NCBI RefSeq assembly: GCF_018398335.1
Contig: NZ_JAHBRX010000001.1
Span: 3,030,001-3,094,000, forward strand
DNA from: Chelatococcus sp. HY11
GTDB taxonomy: Bacteria > Pseudomonadota > Alphaproteobacteria > Rhizobiales > Beijerinckiaceae
DNA: 64,000 nt
Reading direction: 5' to 3'
Made by a program: the position numbers and the translations under genes. This document shows, piece by piece, positions 51,380 to 60,392 of the stretch. How positions within the stretch are numbered: the stretch's first letter is position 1; the number at the start of each line of letters is the position of its first letter. Below the pieces are notes generated by a model. It was not told the origin of the DNA. It made no database searches and saw only the letters and a program-made list of their open reading frames with translations.

Positions 51380-51619
51380 TCACGCGTTGCGGAGCGATGC
51401 CACGATCTTGTCTTTTAACATCAGCCGCTGGCGGCGCAGATCGGCCTCGGCTGCTTCGGAAATGGCGTCGAGACGTGTCTCGGACCGATGAATCTTGTCG
51501 TTCACCGCGTCATATTCCGTCAAAACATGCGCAAACTCCGGGCTTTTCGCCTTCAGGGCATGAATGGCGTCCATCTGGTCTGGGAATTCGTCGCCAAGAG
51601 TGTGAGGTGTATTCGACAA
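51380..51619 (-). CDS. YdcH/DUF465-family small protein
   Basis: Helical protein of 79 residues: DEFPDQMDAIHALKAKSPEFAHVLTEYDAVNDKIHRSETRLDAISEAAEADLRRQRLMLKDKIVASL. This is the YdcH (DUF465) pattern, a short coiled coil of unknown function common in proteobacteria. It follows the next gene by 36 bp on the same strand. Confidence 0.9.
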   Translation of the reverse strand: MSNTPHTLGDEFPDQMDAIHALKAKSPEFAHVLTEYDAVNDKIHRSETRLDAISEAAEADLRRQRLMLKDKIVASLRNA

Positions 51620-51655
51620 GGTTCTTTCTCCTTTTTCTGCAATTTCGCCCCGGCG

Positions 51656-52057
51656 TCAGGGCTTTTCGACGCGCGCGACCTGATAGGTGACAAACGCGCC
51701 TTCCCGCCCGACCGAGATGTATTCGCCAAGACGGAAGCACTCCTCGGCCAGGCGGAAACCGATCTCGTCGTCCCGATCACCCGGCTCGTAATCGAAATAC
51801 CACTGCCCGCCGGGCTTGCGCCGTAACAGCCCGATGCGGACCGTCTCACCATCCCGGAAATGTCGGACGCGACAGGCGTCCCGAGATTTCTTCCATTCGA
51901 GCGGATCAAGGAACCCTTCGTGGTTGAGCGGAACCAGAAGATCATAGCCTTCTTCCCGATCTCCCTCCGGATGATCTTTGCCGCGTGCGAGAGCCAAACG
52001 CACATGGCGGAAACTCGAGGGTAGTTCTTGTGCCTTGACCACGATCCGATCCTTCAT
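51656..52057 (-). CDS. Protein of unknown function
   Basis: Protein of 133 residues from MKDRIVVKAQELPSSFRHVRLALARGKDHPEGDREEGYDLLVPLNHEGFLDPLEWKKSRDACRVRHFRD. An upstream Met at 52132 adds unlikely sequence. It ends with FDYEPGDRDDEIGFRLAEECFRLGEYISVGREGAFVTYQVARVEKP. The composition is that of a soluble beta-rich protein. I do not recognise the family. It sits between a beta-CASP nuclease-like gene and a YdcH gene on the same strand, perhaps in one operon. Confidence 0.8.
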   Translation of the reverse strand: MKDRIVVKAQELPSSFRHVRLALARGKDHPEGDREEGYDLLVPLNHEGFLDPLEWKKSRDACRVRHFRDGETVRIGLLRRKPGGQWYFDYEPGDRDDEIGFRLAEECFRLGEYISVGREGAFVTYQVARVEKP

Positions 52058-52141
52058 TTTCCCCCTGATACGCCATTGGCAAAGGAACTTTCTTGATCTG
52101 GCGCAAGTGAGATCGAGGCACCCGTCATCCAACGCCGGCCG

Positions 52142-53500
52142 CTACAGGTGAAACTCCTGGTTCTGCCGTGGCACCACACTCGGCCAGCGCAGTTCGCGCT
52201 CGATCCGGACACGGAGCGCCTCGGAAGCTTCCGGCTCGCCGTGGACAATGAACACACGCCGGGGCGCGCGCTTGAAGCCAGAGAGCCAACGCATCAGCTC
52301 ATTGCTGTCGGCATGAGCCGAGAGCATGTCCAGTTGTGCGACCTCTGCATTGATCGGCACCCAATTGCCATGGATTTTGAGGTCCTTCGCCCCTTGCTCC
52401 AGCGTACGCCCGCGTGTTCCGGGAGCCTGGAAACCGGAAAGCAGGATCGTGCATCTCGGATCGGGGCCAAATGTCTTGAGATGGTGCAACACGCGCCCTC
52501 CCGTCGCCATGCCGGAGGCAGCGATGACGATCTTCGGGTATCGGTTCGCCGTGATTGCCTTCGAAGCCTCAACATCGTTGGTATACTGGGCGATACCGAA
52601 GGCTTCCCGGCATGTCGCATGGTCGAGTTTATGTTCGCGCGGGTGTCGGCACATCATCTCTGTTGCGTCGATAGCCATTGGGCTATCGAGGAAGATTGGC
52701 GTGGAGGCGATGCGCCCTGCCCGCTTCAGTCTCCAGAAATAGTAGAGAAGCTGTTGGGCCCGGCCGACGGCAAAGGCCGGTATCACGAGCGTGCCGCCAC
52801 GCTTCACGGTGCGTTCCGCGATCGCGCCGAGCGCCTCGGCCGGATCCTCCGCCGGATGGACCCGATCGCCATAGGTTGATTCGACCATGATATAGTCGGG
52901 CTCCCCATCTGATACGGGATCGGGAAACAGCGCATCGTCGTAGCGCCCGATGTCACCTGAGAAAACCAGGCTGCGGCCGCCCCAATGAATCTCGGCGTGC
53001 GCGGCGCCTAGGATGTGGCCGGCGTGTCGGAAGCGCAGCGTCAGGCCATTGGGCAGAGAAATAGTCTTGCCAAATGGCACGATCGAAAATTGCTCAATGG
53101 CCCGCCGTGCGTCTTGCGCACCATAGAGGGGCAAGGCGGGGGTATGCTTCGACAGGTGATGTCTGTTCAGGAACTCGGCGTCTTTCTCCTGCAGAAAGGC
53201 ACTGTCCATTAGAATCAACTCGGCAACGTCCCGCGTCGCCTCCGTTGCGTAGATGCTGCCACGAAAACCGTCCCTGACGAGTCGGGGCAGGTATCCGGAA
53301 TGGTCGAGATGAGCGTGCGTCAGGATGACCGCGTCGATCGCCCCCGGATGAACCGGAAGCTTCTCCCAATTCAACTCACGCAGGTTCTTGAGCCCCTGGA
53401 ACAGCCCGCAGTCGATAAGGATGCGGTGGCCGTCGTGTGTCAGGAGATGTTTCGACCCGGTTACGGTTCCTGCTGCGCCGAGTGAAGTTAATGTTAACAT
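52142..53500 (-). CDS. Metallo-beta-lactamase-fold RNase-like protein (beta-CASP)
   Basis: Protein of 452 residues of the RNA-processing branch of the MBL superfamily. The start MLTLTSLGAAGTVTGSKHLLTHDG (53500) begins the fold. Zinc motif: AVILTHAHLDHSGYLPRLV; further ligands are in RHAGHILGAAHAEIHWGG and VFSGDIGRYD. The beta-CASP and C-terminal part has PSGMATGGRVLHHLKTF-like IAASGMATGGRVLHHL, and LSAHADSNELMRWLSGF with the last His. It may trim or cut RNA. Its physiological substrate is not known. Confidence 0.92.
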   Translation of the reverse strand: MLTLTSLGAAGTVTGSKHLLTHDGHRILIDCGLFQGLKNLRELNWEKLPVHPGAIDAVILTHAHLDHSGYLPRLVRDGFRGSIYATEATRDVAELILMDSAFLQEKDAEFLNRHHLSKHTPALPLYGAQDARRAIEQFSIVPFGKTISLPNGLTLRFRHAGHILGAAHAEIHWGGRSLVFSGDIGRYDDALFPDPVSDGEPDYIMVESTYGDRVHPAEDPAEALGAIAERTVKRGGTLVIPAFAVGRAQQLLYYFWRLKRAGRIASTPIFLDSPMAIDATEMMCRHPREHKLDHATCREAFGIAQYTNDVEASKAITANRYPKIVIAASGMATGGRVLHHLKTFGPDPRCTILLSGFQAPGTRGRTLEQGAKDLKIHGNWVPINAEVAQLDMLSAHADSNELMRWLSGFKRAPRRVFIVHGEPEASEALRVRIERELRWPSVVPRQNQEFHL

Positions 53501-53687
53501 TTGCGACCTTTCAAAATCTCGGCCATGTCCAAAATAAAAGATTTCGCCTGCAATTTGCGGCCCGAAAGCCCCCTCTTTGAACTGAGCCATGCCCTCCGGA
53601 TGCGGGAGAAAGTGAGCTGTTGGTGCGTTAGGCGTTCCTCCGGTAGGTATCTACAGCAGAGCCTGGCGGAGCGGGTGGTTTCTGACT

Positions 53688-54188
53688 TCAGCAACGGCGA
53701 GTTTTGAAAACCAGACGCCCTCGAATTGCTGTCACGGGGAGGAATGGTCGCTGCCACTGCCGGCTATCGATGGACTGGGATCGATTATCACCCAACAGGA
53801 GAACATGCTGTGGCGGAACGATGAAGGTGCCAGCCGGCCCCGCCCACGTTTCGATATAAGGTTCAACGAGAACAAGATTATTGACCTTGATACGACCGCT
53901 TCCATCAATGTCGATTACGTCTCCGGGTGTACCGATAACCCTCTTGATGATCATCAAGCCGAGCTCATCTGAAGCGGCAACAACAATGTGTCCCCGCGCA
54001 ATCGACCTTTCGCTATATACACGGGTGACCAGCGCGAATTGACCCGGCATCAGCGTCGGACACATTGACCAAGATTGGATCCTTATAACAAAGAAGATCC
54101 AGCGATGTACTGTGGCACCAAGGATGGCGCCGAGCATGAGGGCGAACCCAACGACAATCGTCGTGCTCACGGCGGATAGCGATGGCAA
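53688..54188 (-). CDS. S26-family signal peptidase I
   Basis: Membrane serine protease of 166 residues that removes signal peptides. One N-terminal span (VSTTIVVGFALMLGAILGATVHRWIFF) is followed by box B IRIQSWSMCPTLMPGQFALVTRVY (catalytic Ser) and the Lys box GLMIIKRVIGTPGDVIDIDG, then VPPQHVLLLGDNRSQSIDSRQW. It is shorter than the housekeeping LepB (about 250 residues). It is probably a specialised accessory copy brought in with the element. Confidence 0.92.
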   Translation of the reverse strand: MPSLSAVSTTIVVGFALMLGAILGATVHRWIFFVIRIQSWSMCPTLMPGQFALVTRVYSERSIARGHIVVAASDELGLMIIKRVIGTPGDVIDIDGSGRIKVNNLVLVEPYIETWAGPAGTFIVPPQHVLLLGDNRSQSIDSRQWQRPFLPVTAIRGRLVFKTRRC

Positions 54189-54212
54189 CAGTGCGCCTGC
54201 GAGCCGACCGGC

Positions 54213-54809
54213 CTAATGATGATGTAACCCATGAACATCGTGTCTATGATGATCATGATCCTCACCCTCCGCGAACTTGAAAAAACTTACATATGCCTGA
54301 ACATAAGCGCGCCCGCCGTCCACGTCGTCAGGATCGTAGTTTTTGAGGCTCATCACTTTTGCAAACCGATGCTTCAACTCATCGACGGCGTTAGGAGCGA
54401 CTAGCTCAATCAACGGGCCTAGGACCCCAGTCTCTACACACTTATCGGCTACGACGATCTTCTCATCGACAGGCGTGCCGGAGGGCTTCAGGCCCTCGAA
54501 GGGAGCGCCTTCGCCGGCGCGGTGGATTCTTACTAGGCTCTCCAGGAAGAACCGGTCAGCCAAATCCTCAGCATCTGGTCCAAGCGCGCGCACCTTGATG
54601 CTCTGGGCAAAAATCTTGCGCAACTCTTCGGTATCGTCGGCCGCAATCCACTTCAGTGCATAGTTGAGATCATTGCGCTCCAGTGCCAGCTTTCCATCCT
54701 TGACAGTCGGTCCGTCCATAGTGTCGCAATGAGCGCTGACTCTTCGAGGATAAAAAACAACAGCCGCAAAAGCAGCCAACGCCACTAGCATGACGATCAG
54801 CAAGTACAT
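54213..54809 (-). CDS. DUF6448-family exported protein with His-rich tail
   Basis: Protein of 198 residues with an N-terminal signal anchor (MYLLIVMLVALAAFAAVVFYPRRVSA). It then reads AHCDTMDGPTVKDGKLALERNDLNYALKWIAADDTEELRKIF, the hallmark of DUF6448. The tail EGEDHDHHRHDVHGLHHH is strongly histidine-rich and could bind metal. The function of the family is unknown. It lies 24 bp upstream of the signal peptidase gene on the same strand and near metal transporters. Confidence 0.85.
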   Translation of the reverse strand: MYLLIVMLVALAAFAAVVFYPRRVSAHCDTMDGPTVKDGKLALERNDLNYALKWIAADDTEELRKIFAQSIKVRALGPDAEDLADRFFLESLVRIHRAGEGAPFEGLKPSGTPVDEKIVVADKCVETGVLGPLIELVAPNAVDELKHRFAKVMSLKNYDPDDVDGGRAYVQAYVSFFKFAEGEDHDHHRHDVHGLHHH

Positions 54810-55023
54810 GGTTGAGGTCTCCTATTGCGTTCTCAAATCTATGCAAGCTCGTTTCGAGCAACGTTGTCGTAGATCAAATGTGGAAGGGGATATAAAACAA
54901 TTGCGGCGAGCGCCCGCCGCCAGACGCACTAATCGGAAGGTGTATCTCGGTCCGCTCCTTCAATTGGCGGTGAGCCCGGGGGCCGCAATCGAACTGGCGT
55001 CGAGCATTCCACGCCGGACCTGT

Positions 55024-57003
55024 TCATGGCGAGGTGGGCGATGCGGCCCGAGTTCGAAGCGCCTCGCTGTCAGAAGATGGAGGATCGGGCCGGCGTTGAA
55101 CGGCAGCACTTCCATCACCGCTGCGGATCTTGTCGGACAAAAGGCGCAAACCGTTCATCACAACCAGAACGGTACCGCCTTCGTGTCCGATCACCGCGAG
55201 CGGAAGCGGCAGGTCGAAGAACAGACCGCCAGTCACAAGCAGCAGCATGGCGCCGATCGCGACGACGAGATTCTGTTGGATGATGACGGCCGTCCGCCGT
55301 GCCAGCCGGTGCGCATCGGCCAGCTTCTTCATGTCTTCCGACAACAGGGCGACGTCGGCGGCCTGCAGTGCGACGTCCGACCCCGCCGCTCCCATCGCGA
55401 TGCCGACGTCGGCGCGAGCCAATGCGGCGGCATCGTTGACGCCATCGCCGACGAAAGCGACCTTGCCATCACGCGCGAGGTCGCCGACCTGGAGCACCTT
55501 GTCCTGCGGCAGCATCTCGGCATGAACCTCGTCGGGAGCAAGGCCGAGCTCCGCGCCGATGCGCAACGCCACCGGCCTGCGGTCGCCGGTCATCATGACG
55601 ATGCGGTTGACGCCACCGGTGCGAAGCGCGGCCAGCGCTGGGGCTGAGCTGGCTCTTGCTTCGTCCGCAACACTGACCGCCCCCAGAACGGTCGCACCGC
55701 GCCCGAGATAGACCACGGTCTGAGAACTGTCGGCGAGTTCCCGGAACGCCGGATCATCGACGGAGGCGCCCATGTCCTCGACGAGGTGAGCGTTACCGGC
55801 CCATATCGGGCCGAAGGCATCGTAGCCGACGATGCCGGCGCTCGGATGCGACGTCACGTCCACGACCACTGCCGGCTCAACGCCATGAACCAGGGCCTCA
55901 CGACGGATGGCGGCAGCGATGTGATGCTCGGAATGCGCTTCCAGTCCGGCAAGAAGCGAAAGGAAACGGCGATCCTCACCATCCAGGGCGACAATGCGCG
56001 TGACCTCTGCACGTCCATTGGTCAGGGTCCCGGTCTTGTCGAACGCGAAGGTATCGACAGCGGCGAGCATTTCGAGCGCACCGCCCCCCTTGAACAGCAC
56101 GCCGCCTCGCGCCGCGGCAGAGAGCGCCGACAGGATCGCAGCCGGGACCGATATGACGATCGCGCAGGGACTGGCGGCGACCAGCAGCGTCGCGGCCTTG
56201 TAGAGGGCCTGCTCCCAGTCGCGGCCAAGCCAATAGAAGACCGCAAGGGCCAGAGCGGAGCCCAGCAGGACGCCGACGGTATAACGCTGGCCGAACCACG
56301 CGCTGAAGCGCTCGGATGGCGCCTTCGCTTCCTGAGCCTCGGTGACGAGCTGGATCATGCGCGCGATCGTGCTGTCGCCGACCGTCCTGGTGACGGTCAT
56401 GTCAAGGACCCCGTCAAGATTGACTGTCGCCTCGAAGACCTGGTCGCCCGGCTCCTTCGAGACCGGCATGGATTCACCGGTGATGTTGGCCTCGTCGATG
56501 CCGCTGCGGCCATGCAGGATCACACCGTCGGTCGGCACACGTGCGCCCGGACGCAGCACCACCACATCGCCGACGGCAAGCTCCGCAGCGGGAACCTCCA
56601 CGACGGTGCCATCGTCCCTTTTGCGGAAAGCCGTCTCCGGCCGGAGCGCCATGAGCGCCTCAACAGCCCGGCGTGCGCGTCCCAAAGCCTGATGTTCGAG
56701 CGTGGTCGACACGCTGAACAACGTCAGCAGCACCGCGCCTTCGAACGGCGCCCCGACGATGGCCGCCGCAACGGCCGCGACGACCATCAGCAGATCGATG
56801 TCTAGGATATGATCGCGCCACAACGCCGTCAGGGCGCTCCAGGTGGCCGGAAGCCCTCCGGCCAAATAGACCATCGCCAGACCGGGAGATCTTAGAATGG
56901 AAAGGCCTTCCGCCGGCGGCCAGGTCCCGGCGACGGCCAGCATCATCCCGAGGACCGCAATTGCCGACATGACGGTCTGGAAATCGAACGACACGCGTTT
57001 CAT
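55024..57003 (-). CDS. P1B-4-type metal-transporting ATPase
   Basis: Metal exporter of 659 residues; start MKRVSFDFQTVMSAIAV (57003), since longer frames run into the VIT gene. There is no N-terminal metal-binding domain. The membrane metal site is SPC (278-280, VAASPCAIVIS), and HEGGT lies in the second-last span (VIGHEGGTVLVVMNGLRLL), the pair that defines P1B-4 (Co2+, Fe2+ or Zn2+). The phospho-acceptor is Asp322 in DKTGTLTNG, with GESMPVSKEPGD and MMTGDRRPVA present. Pairing with an iron-transporter-like gene upstream and an Irr box points to Fe2+ export. Confidence 0.92.
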   Translation of the reverse strand: MKRVSFDFQTVMSAIAVLGMMLAVAGTWPPAEGLSILRSPGLAMVYLAGGLPATWSALTALWRDHILDIDLLMVVAAVAAAIVGAPFEGAVLLTLFSVSTTLEHQALGRARRAVEALMALRPETAFRKRDDGTVVEVPAAELAVGDVVVLRPGARVPTDGVILHGRSGIDEANITGESMPVSKEPGDQVFEATVNLDGVLDMTVTRTVGDSTIARMIQLVTEAQEAKAPSERFSAWFGQRYTVGVLLGSALALAVFYWLGRDWEQALYKAATLLVAASPCAIVISVPAAILSALSAAARGGVLFKGGGALEMLAAVDTFAFDKTGTLTNGRAEVTRIVALDGEDRRFLSLLAGLEAHSEHHIAAAIRREALVHGVEPAVVVDVTSHPSAGIVGYDAFGPIWAGNAHLVEDMGASVDDPAFRELADSSQTVVYLGRGATVLGAVSVADEARASSAPALAALRTGGVNRIVMMTGDRRPVALRIGAELGLAPDEVHAEMLPQDKVLQVGDLARDGKVAFVGDGVNDAAALARADVGIAMGAAGSDVALQAADVALLSEDMKKLADAHRLARRTAVIIQQNLVVAIGAMLLLVTGGLFFDLPLPLAVIGHEGGTVLVVMNGLRLLSDKIRSGDGSAAVQRRPDPPSSDSEALRTRAASPTSP

Positions 57004-57005
57004 CG

Positions 57006-57701
57006 TCACACCGCCCGGCCGATCAGGGAGCCGATCAATGCGGTCGAGGCCATCGCGACCGCGCCCCAGAACACCACCCGGATGGTCGGTTTCCAGATGC
57101 TGGCGCCACCGGCGCGAGCCCCGATCGCACCGAGGATGGCAAGACCGATGAGGCAAGCAAGGGATACGGTCCATGCAGCCGTTCCGGCCGGCGCAAGCAG
57201 GGCGACGATCAACGGCAAAGCCGCACCCGCCGCAAACGTGACCGCCGAGGTCAGCGCGGCTTGAACCGGTCTCGCCATCACATGGCTCGCCAATCCAAGT
57301 TCGTCCCGCGCATGGGCTTCGAAGGCATCCTTCGCCATCATCTGTTCGGCAACCTGCCGGGCCAGATCCGGGGCCACGCCGCGCTGCTCGTAGATCGCGG
57401 CGAGCTCGGCCAGTTCGGCCTCCGGCTGCGTCGCCAGCTCGTGACGCTCCCGCGCCATGTCGGCTTCCTCGGTATCGGCCTGCGAGCTGACGGACACATA
57501 TTCGCCCGCCGCCATCGACATCGCCCCGGCTACGAGTCCGGCAACACCGGCCACAAGAATCTCATGCGAGGCGTTGGTCGCCGCGGCGACACCGACGATC
57601 AGGCTCGACGTCGAGATCAGGCCGTCATTGGCGCCCAGTACAGCCGCCCGAAGCCAGCCTATGCGTTCGATGAGATGATTTTCCTTGTGAAGGGCGCGCA
57701 T
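57006..57701 (-). CDS. VIT1/CCC1-family iron/manganese transporter-like protein
   Basis: Membrane protein of 231 residues, start MRALHKENHLIERIGWLRAAVLGANDGLISTSSLIVGVAAA, the family signature. It continues with AGVAGLVAGAMSMAAGEYVSVSSQADTEEADMARERHEL, a cytoplasmic helical metal-binding region with several Glu, and three more spans. The family moves Fe2+ or Mn2+ out of the cytoplasm. No ferritin-like N-terminal domain is present, unlike MbfA. It ends 2 bp before the ATPase start and has an Irr-like box upstream. Confidence 0.92.
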   Translation of the reverse strand: MRALHKENHLIERIGWLRAAVLGANDGLISTSSLIVGVAAATNASHEILVAGVAGLVAGAMSMAAGEYVSVSSQADTEEADMARERHELATQPEAELAELAAIYEQRGVAPDLARQVAEQMMAKDAFEAHARDELGLASHVMARPVQAALTSAVTFAAGAALPLIVALLAPAGTAAWTVSLACLIGLAILGAIGARAGGASIWKPTIRVVFWGAVAMASTALIGSLIGRAV

Positions 57702-58014
57702 GGATAGTGCTCCGGGCAGTGATCGTGTGTGCAACGGGAACGATGCCGCGTCGACGCAACCTCGTTCCGTGATGGTGGGAAAATGCAGAAGGCTATCAGT
57801 TTAGAATTATTCTAATTCGAGATTGATTCAAGATACGATCGGCCATTGGAACCCCTTTCGTCTTTTACGGCCCCCGGCCGTTGAGCGATGACCGGGGCCC
57901 GGAGGGTCTGCGATCAACACCAAGATCGCTCGCCCGCCGGGCGACCCGGCATCGCCCATCGATGTACCTCGATGAAGAGCTTCGAGGCCAAGCCGACTTG
58001 CTGCGCAACCGCCG
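57702..58014. other. 313-bp gap upstream of the VIT gene
   Basis: No gene. It contains the Irr-like box at 57800-57816 and the promoter of the VIT-ATPase pair. Toward 58014 are sequences downstream of the PepSY gene without a clear terminator. Confidence 0.6.
57800..57816. promoter_or_regulatory. Irr-type iron control element
   Basis: TTTAGAATTATTCTAAT fits the alphaproteobacterial ICE consensus TTTAGAA-N3-TTCTAAA with one mismatch; the core TTAGAAT-T-ATTCTAA is a perfect palindrome. It lies 99 bp upstream of the VIT gene. Irr binds here when iron is scarce and usually represses iron-storage or export genes. Confidence 0.75.
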
Positions 58015-58332
58015 CTAGTCCGTTTCCGTCTCCAGCGACGTGCCGACGGCGCTGCCATCGCCGAAGCGCTTGACGCTGCCATCGACGACCTCGAGCGTTG
58101 CGGGATCGATCTTCACCTTGAGGACGTTTCCGCTGGTGTCAGTGACCCGAAGTTCGTAGCAACCATCATCGATCTTCATCTTGTCGATGGTCCATCCGAA
58201 GTCGCCTGCAAGCTTCCCGAGAGCTTCGAAGGATTGCCTCTTCTGAGGCGGAACCTCGCACACTTCTCCAGCAAACGCGGCCGTTGCCGGAAGCGTCGCG
58301 AGCAATGCAAGCACTGCCAATGTCTTTCTCAT
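58015..58332 (-). CDS. Small exported PepSY-domain protein
   Basis: Periplasmic protein of 105 residues with a signal peptide (MRKTLAVLALLATLPATAAFA). The domain reads KLAGDFGWTIDKMKIDDGCYELRVTDTSGNVLKVKIDPATLEVVDG. It shares the core IDDGCYE-R-TD with the protein at 47384. No redox or peptidase genes lie directly beside it; the neighbours are metal transport and an ABC exporter. Confidence 0.88.
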   Translation of the reverse strand: MRKTLAVLALLATLPATAAFAGEVCEVPPQKRQSFEALGKLAGDFGWTIDKMKIDDGCYELRVTDTSGNVLKVKIDPATLEVVDGSVKRFGDGSAVGTSLETETD

Positions 58333-58471
58333 GATTTATGCTCCTGGGCTGTGTTGTCGATGGAGGAAATCATGCACAGAGGGACTGACGGGCTACTGAA
58401 GATCGGTAGGAATTGTCGTCAGCTTCCGGTCAGCAAACACCGCCATCGTTGCAGCGGAAAGATAATCGTTC

Positions 58472-59197
58472 TCACGGGCCTGCGTCGAAGCCGCGCCCTT
58501 CGCCTGCTTCTTCGTGGGTGACCCCGTCGCGGATGTGGTAGATGCGCCTGAAGGTGGGGATGATCTTTTCGTCGTGCGTGACGACGATGATCGCCGTTCC
58601 GAATTTGACAGCCATGTCGTTGAGGATCCGGATCACGGTCAACGCGCGCGCACTGTCGAGTGGGGCGGTCGGCTCGTCGGCAAGAATGACAGGCGGCCGG
58701 TTGACCAATCCGCGCGCGATGGCAACGCGCTGTTGCTCGCCGCCGGAGAGCTGCGATGGCATCGCATCGGCTCGGTGCTCGACATCGAGTGCTTTTAGAA
58801 GCTCTCGCGCGCGCTGGCGTGATTCATGATTTGGGATGCCGGCAAGCATGGGAAGCAGGGCGACATTGTCGGTCACGTCCAAAAAGGGAATGAGGTAAGG
58901 CGCCTGGAAGACAAAGCCGATCTTGTCGCGCCTCAACGCGCGCAGATCGCGGATCTTCCATCCATCGTCATAGATCAGCTCGTCGCCGAGAGTCATGCGT
59001 CCACCGCTCGGGTCGATGACCGCCCCCAGAGCTTTGAGCAAGGTACTCTTTCCAGAACCCGACGGTCCAATCAAACCGACGACCTCGCCGGGCGCGACCC
59101 GCATATTGACGTCTTTGAGAGCATCGACGGCGGTGGAGCCGCTGCCATATCGCTTCCGGATTTTCTCGATCAGGATCCCGCCGCCCATCTCAGCCAC
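58472..59197 (-). CDS. LolD/DevA-type ABC transporter ATPase
   Basis: ATPase of 241 residues. Walker [16 protein letters not shown]-loop [23 protein letters not shown], signature [16 protein letters not shown] and Walker [16 protein letters not shown] are intact, with [12 protein letters not shown] as switch. It overlaps the permease gene by 8 bp and is last of the hlyD-permease-ATPase set. MacB/DevA ATPases drive mechanotransmission in the periplasm rather than transport through the membrane. Confidence 0.94.
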   Translation of the reverse strand: MAEMGGGILIEKIRKRYGSGSTAVDALKDVNMRVAPGEVVGLIGPSGSGKSTLLKALGAVIDPSGGRMTLGDELIYDDGWKIRDLRALRRDKIGFVFQAPYLIPFLDVTDNVALLPMLAGIPNHESRQRARELLKALDVEHRADAMPSQLSGGEQQRVAIARGLVNRPPVILADEPTAPLDSARALTVIRILNDMAVKFGTAIIVVTHDEKIIPTFRRIYHIRDGVTHEEAGEGRGFDAGP

Positions 59198-60392
59198 CGA
59201 TCGCCTCGGCAGGGTCGACCTTCAACGCCATCCGGATCGCGACGATGCTGGCGAGCGCGCATATGGCGATGACGGCGATAACGCCGACGATCGTATCGGC
59301 GGAAAGAAGAAGGACAAACTTTGGGAACAATGGCGCTGCAAAGGTCGCTGTAATCTTGCCAACGACGAAGCCGATCAGCCCAAGCACGATCGCCTGCTGC
59401 AGGATCATCGACGCGATCGTGCGATTGCGGGTACCGATCAGCTTCAGCACCGCGATCTCGCGTATCTTGTCCATTGTCAGGGTGTAGATAATGAAAGCGA
59501 CGATCGCTGCGCTGACAACGGCAAGGATCGCCAGGAACATGCCAATCTGCTTGGCCGAGGTGGCGATCAGCTTGCCGACCAGGATCTCCTCCATCTGCGG
59601 GCGCGTATAGACCGTCAGCCGCTTCCACCGTGCGATGTCTGTCGCGATCCGGTCCTGGTCGTATCCCGGTTTGGTGCGCACCAGAACGGCATTCACATAA
59701 GGGTTGCTGTTTTGCGAGGCGATGATGGCGTCCAGCAAGCCGGGAACGCCCGGCCGATTGAACTCGGGATTCTCGCTGGTGCGCCGACGCTGACGGACAA
59801 TGGAGTCGTTGTCCTTGAGGAATTGCGCTTCCTGCGCGTCCTTCAGCGGGATGAAGACCATCGGGTCGCCGCCCGACGACACCGTCCGTCGCGTCAAACC
59901 CACAACGGTAAAATGGTTCCTTCGGACAACGATCCTGTCTCCCAGAGAAAAACCAGTGGCGACATCGGCAACCGCCTCGTAGTGGCTGCGCGTGATGTGC
60001 CGCCCGGCGACAAGGAAGGGCGGTCGGCCAGGTGTCGCCATGTCCCCTGGCGCAACGCCCACCACCATGGATCGCACGTCGGAGGTACCTTTGCGGACCT
60101 GCATCGTAAGATAAGTCACGTTGGCCGCTCGCTCGACTCCGGGGATCGCCAGGATCATGCGGTAAATGTCATCGTTAATGCTCGAGGACTCGGCGTACGG
60201 ACCGAGCGTGTTCTGCTGGACAACCCACATATCGGCGCCACTATTGTCGAGCAGCACCTTGCCGTCATCGACCATCCCCCGATAGACGCCTGCCATGGTG
60301 AAGGTCACACCGATCAGCAGACCCAGACCGACACCCGTGAAGACAAACTTCCCCCAGGAATGCAAAATGTCGCGTCCGGCAAGACTGATCAT
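59190..60392 (-). CDS. FtsX-family ABC permease (DevC-like)
   Basis: Membrane subunit of 400 residues. One N-terminal span (ILHSWGKFVFTGVGLGLLIGVTFTMAGVYRGMV), a large periplasmic domain (about 45-270), then three spans including IAVLKLIGTRNRTIASMILQQAIVLGLIGFVVGKITATF, the FtsX signature. DevC-type permeases work with a HlyD adaptor. Start and stop overlap the neighbours (ATGA with hlyD). Confidence 0.92.
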   Translation of the reverse strand: MISLAGRDILHSWGKFVFTGVGLGLLIGVTFTMAGVYRGMVDDGKVLLDNSGADMWVVQQNTLGPYAESSSINDDIYRMILAIPGVERAANVTYLTMQVRKGTSDVRSMVVGVAPGDMATPGRPPFLVAGRHITRSHYEAVADVATGFSLGDRIVVRRNHFTVVGLTRRTVSSGGDPMVFIPLKDAQEAQFLKDNDSIVRQRRRTSENPEFNRPGVPGLLDAIIASQNSNPYVNAVLVRTKPGYDQDRIATDIARWKRLTVYTRPQMEEILVGKLIATSAKQIGMFLAILAVVSAAIVAFIIYTLTMDKIREIAVLKLIGTRNRTIASMILQQAIVLGLIGFVVGKITATFAAPLFPKFVLLLSADTIVGVIAVIAICALASIVAIRMALKVDPAEAIGG

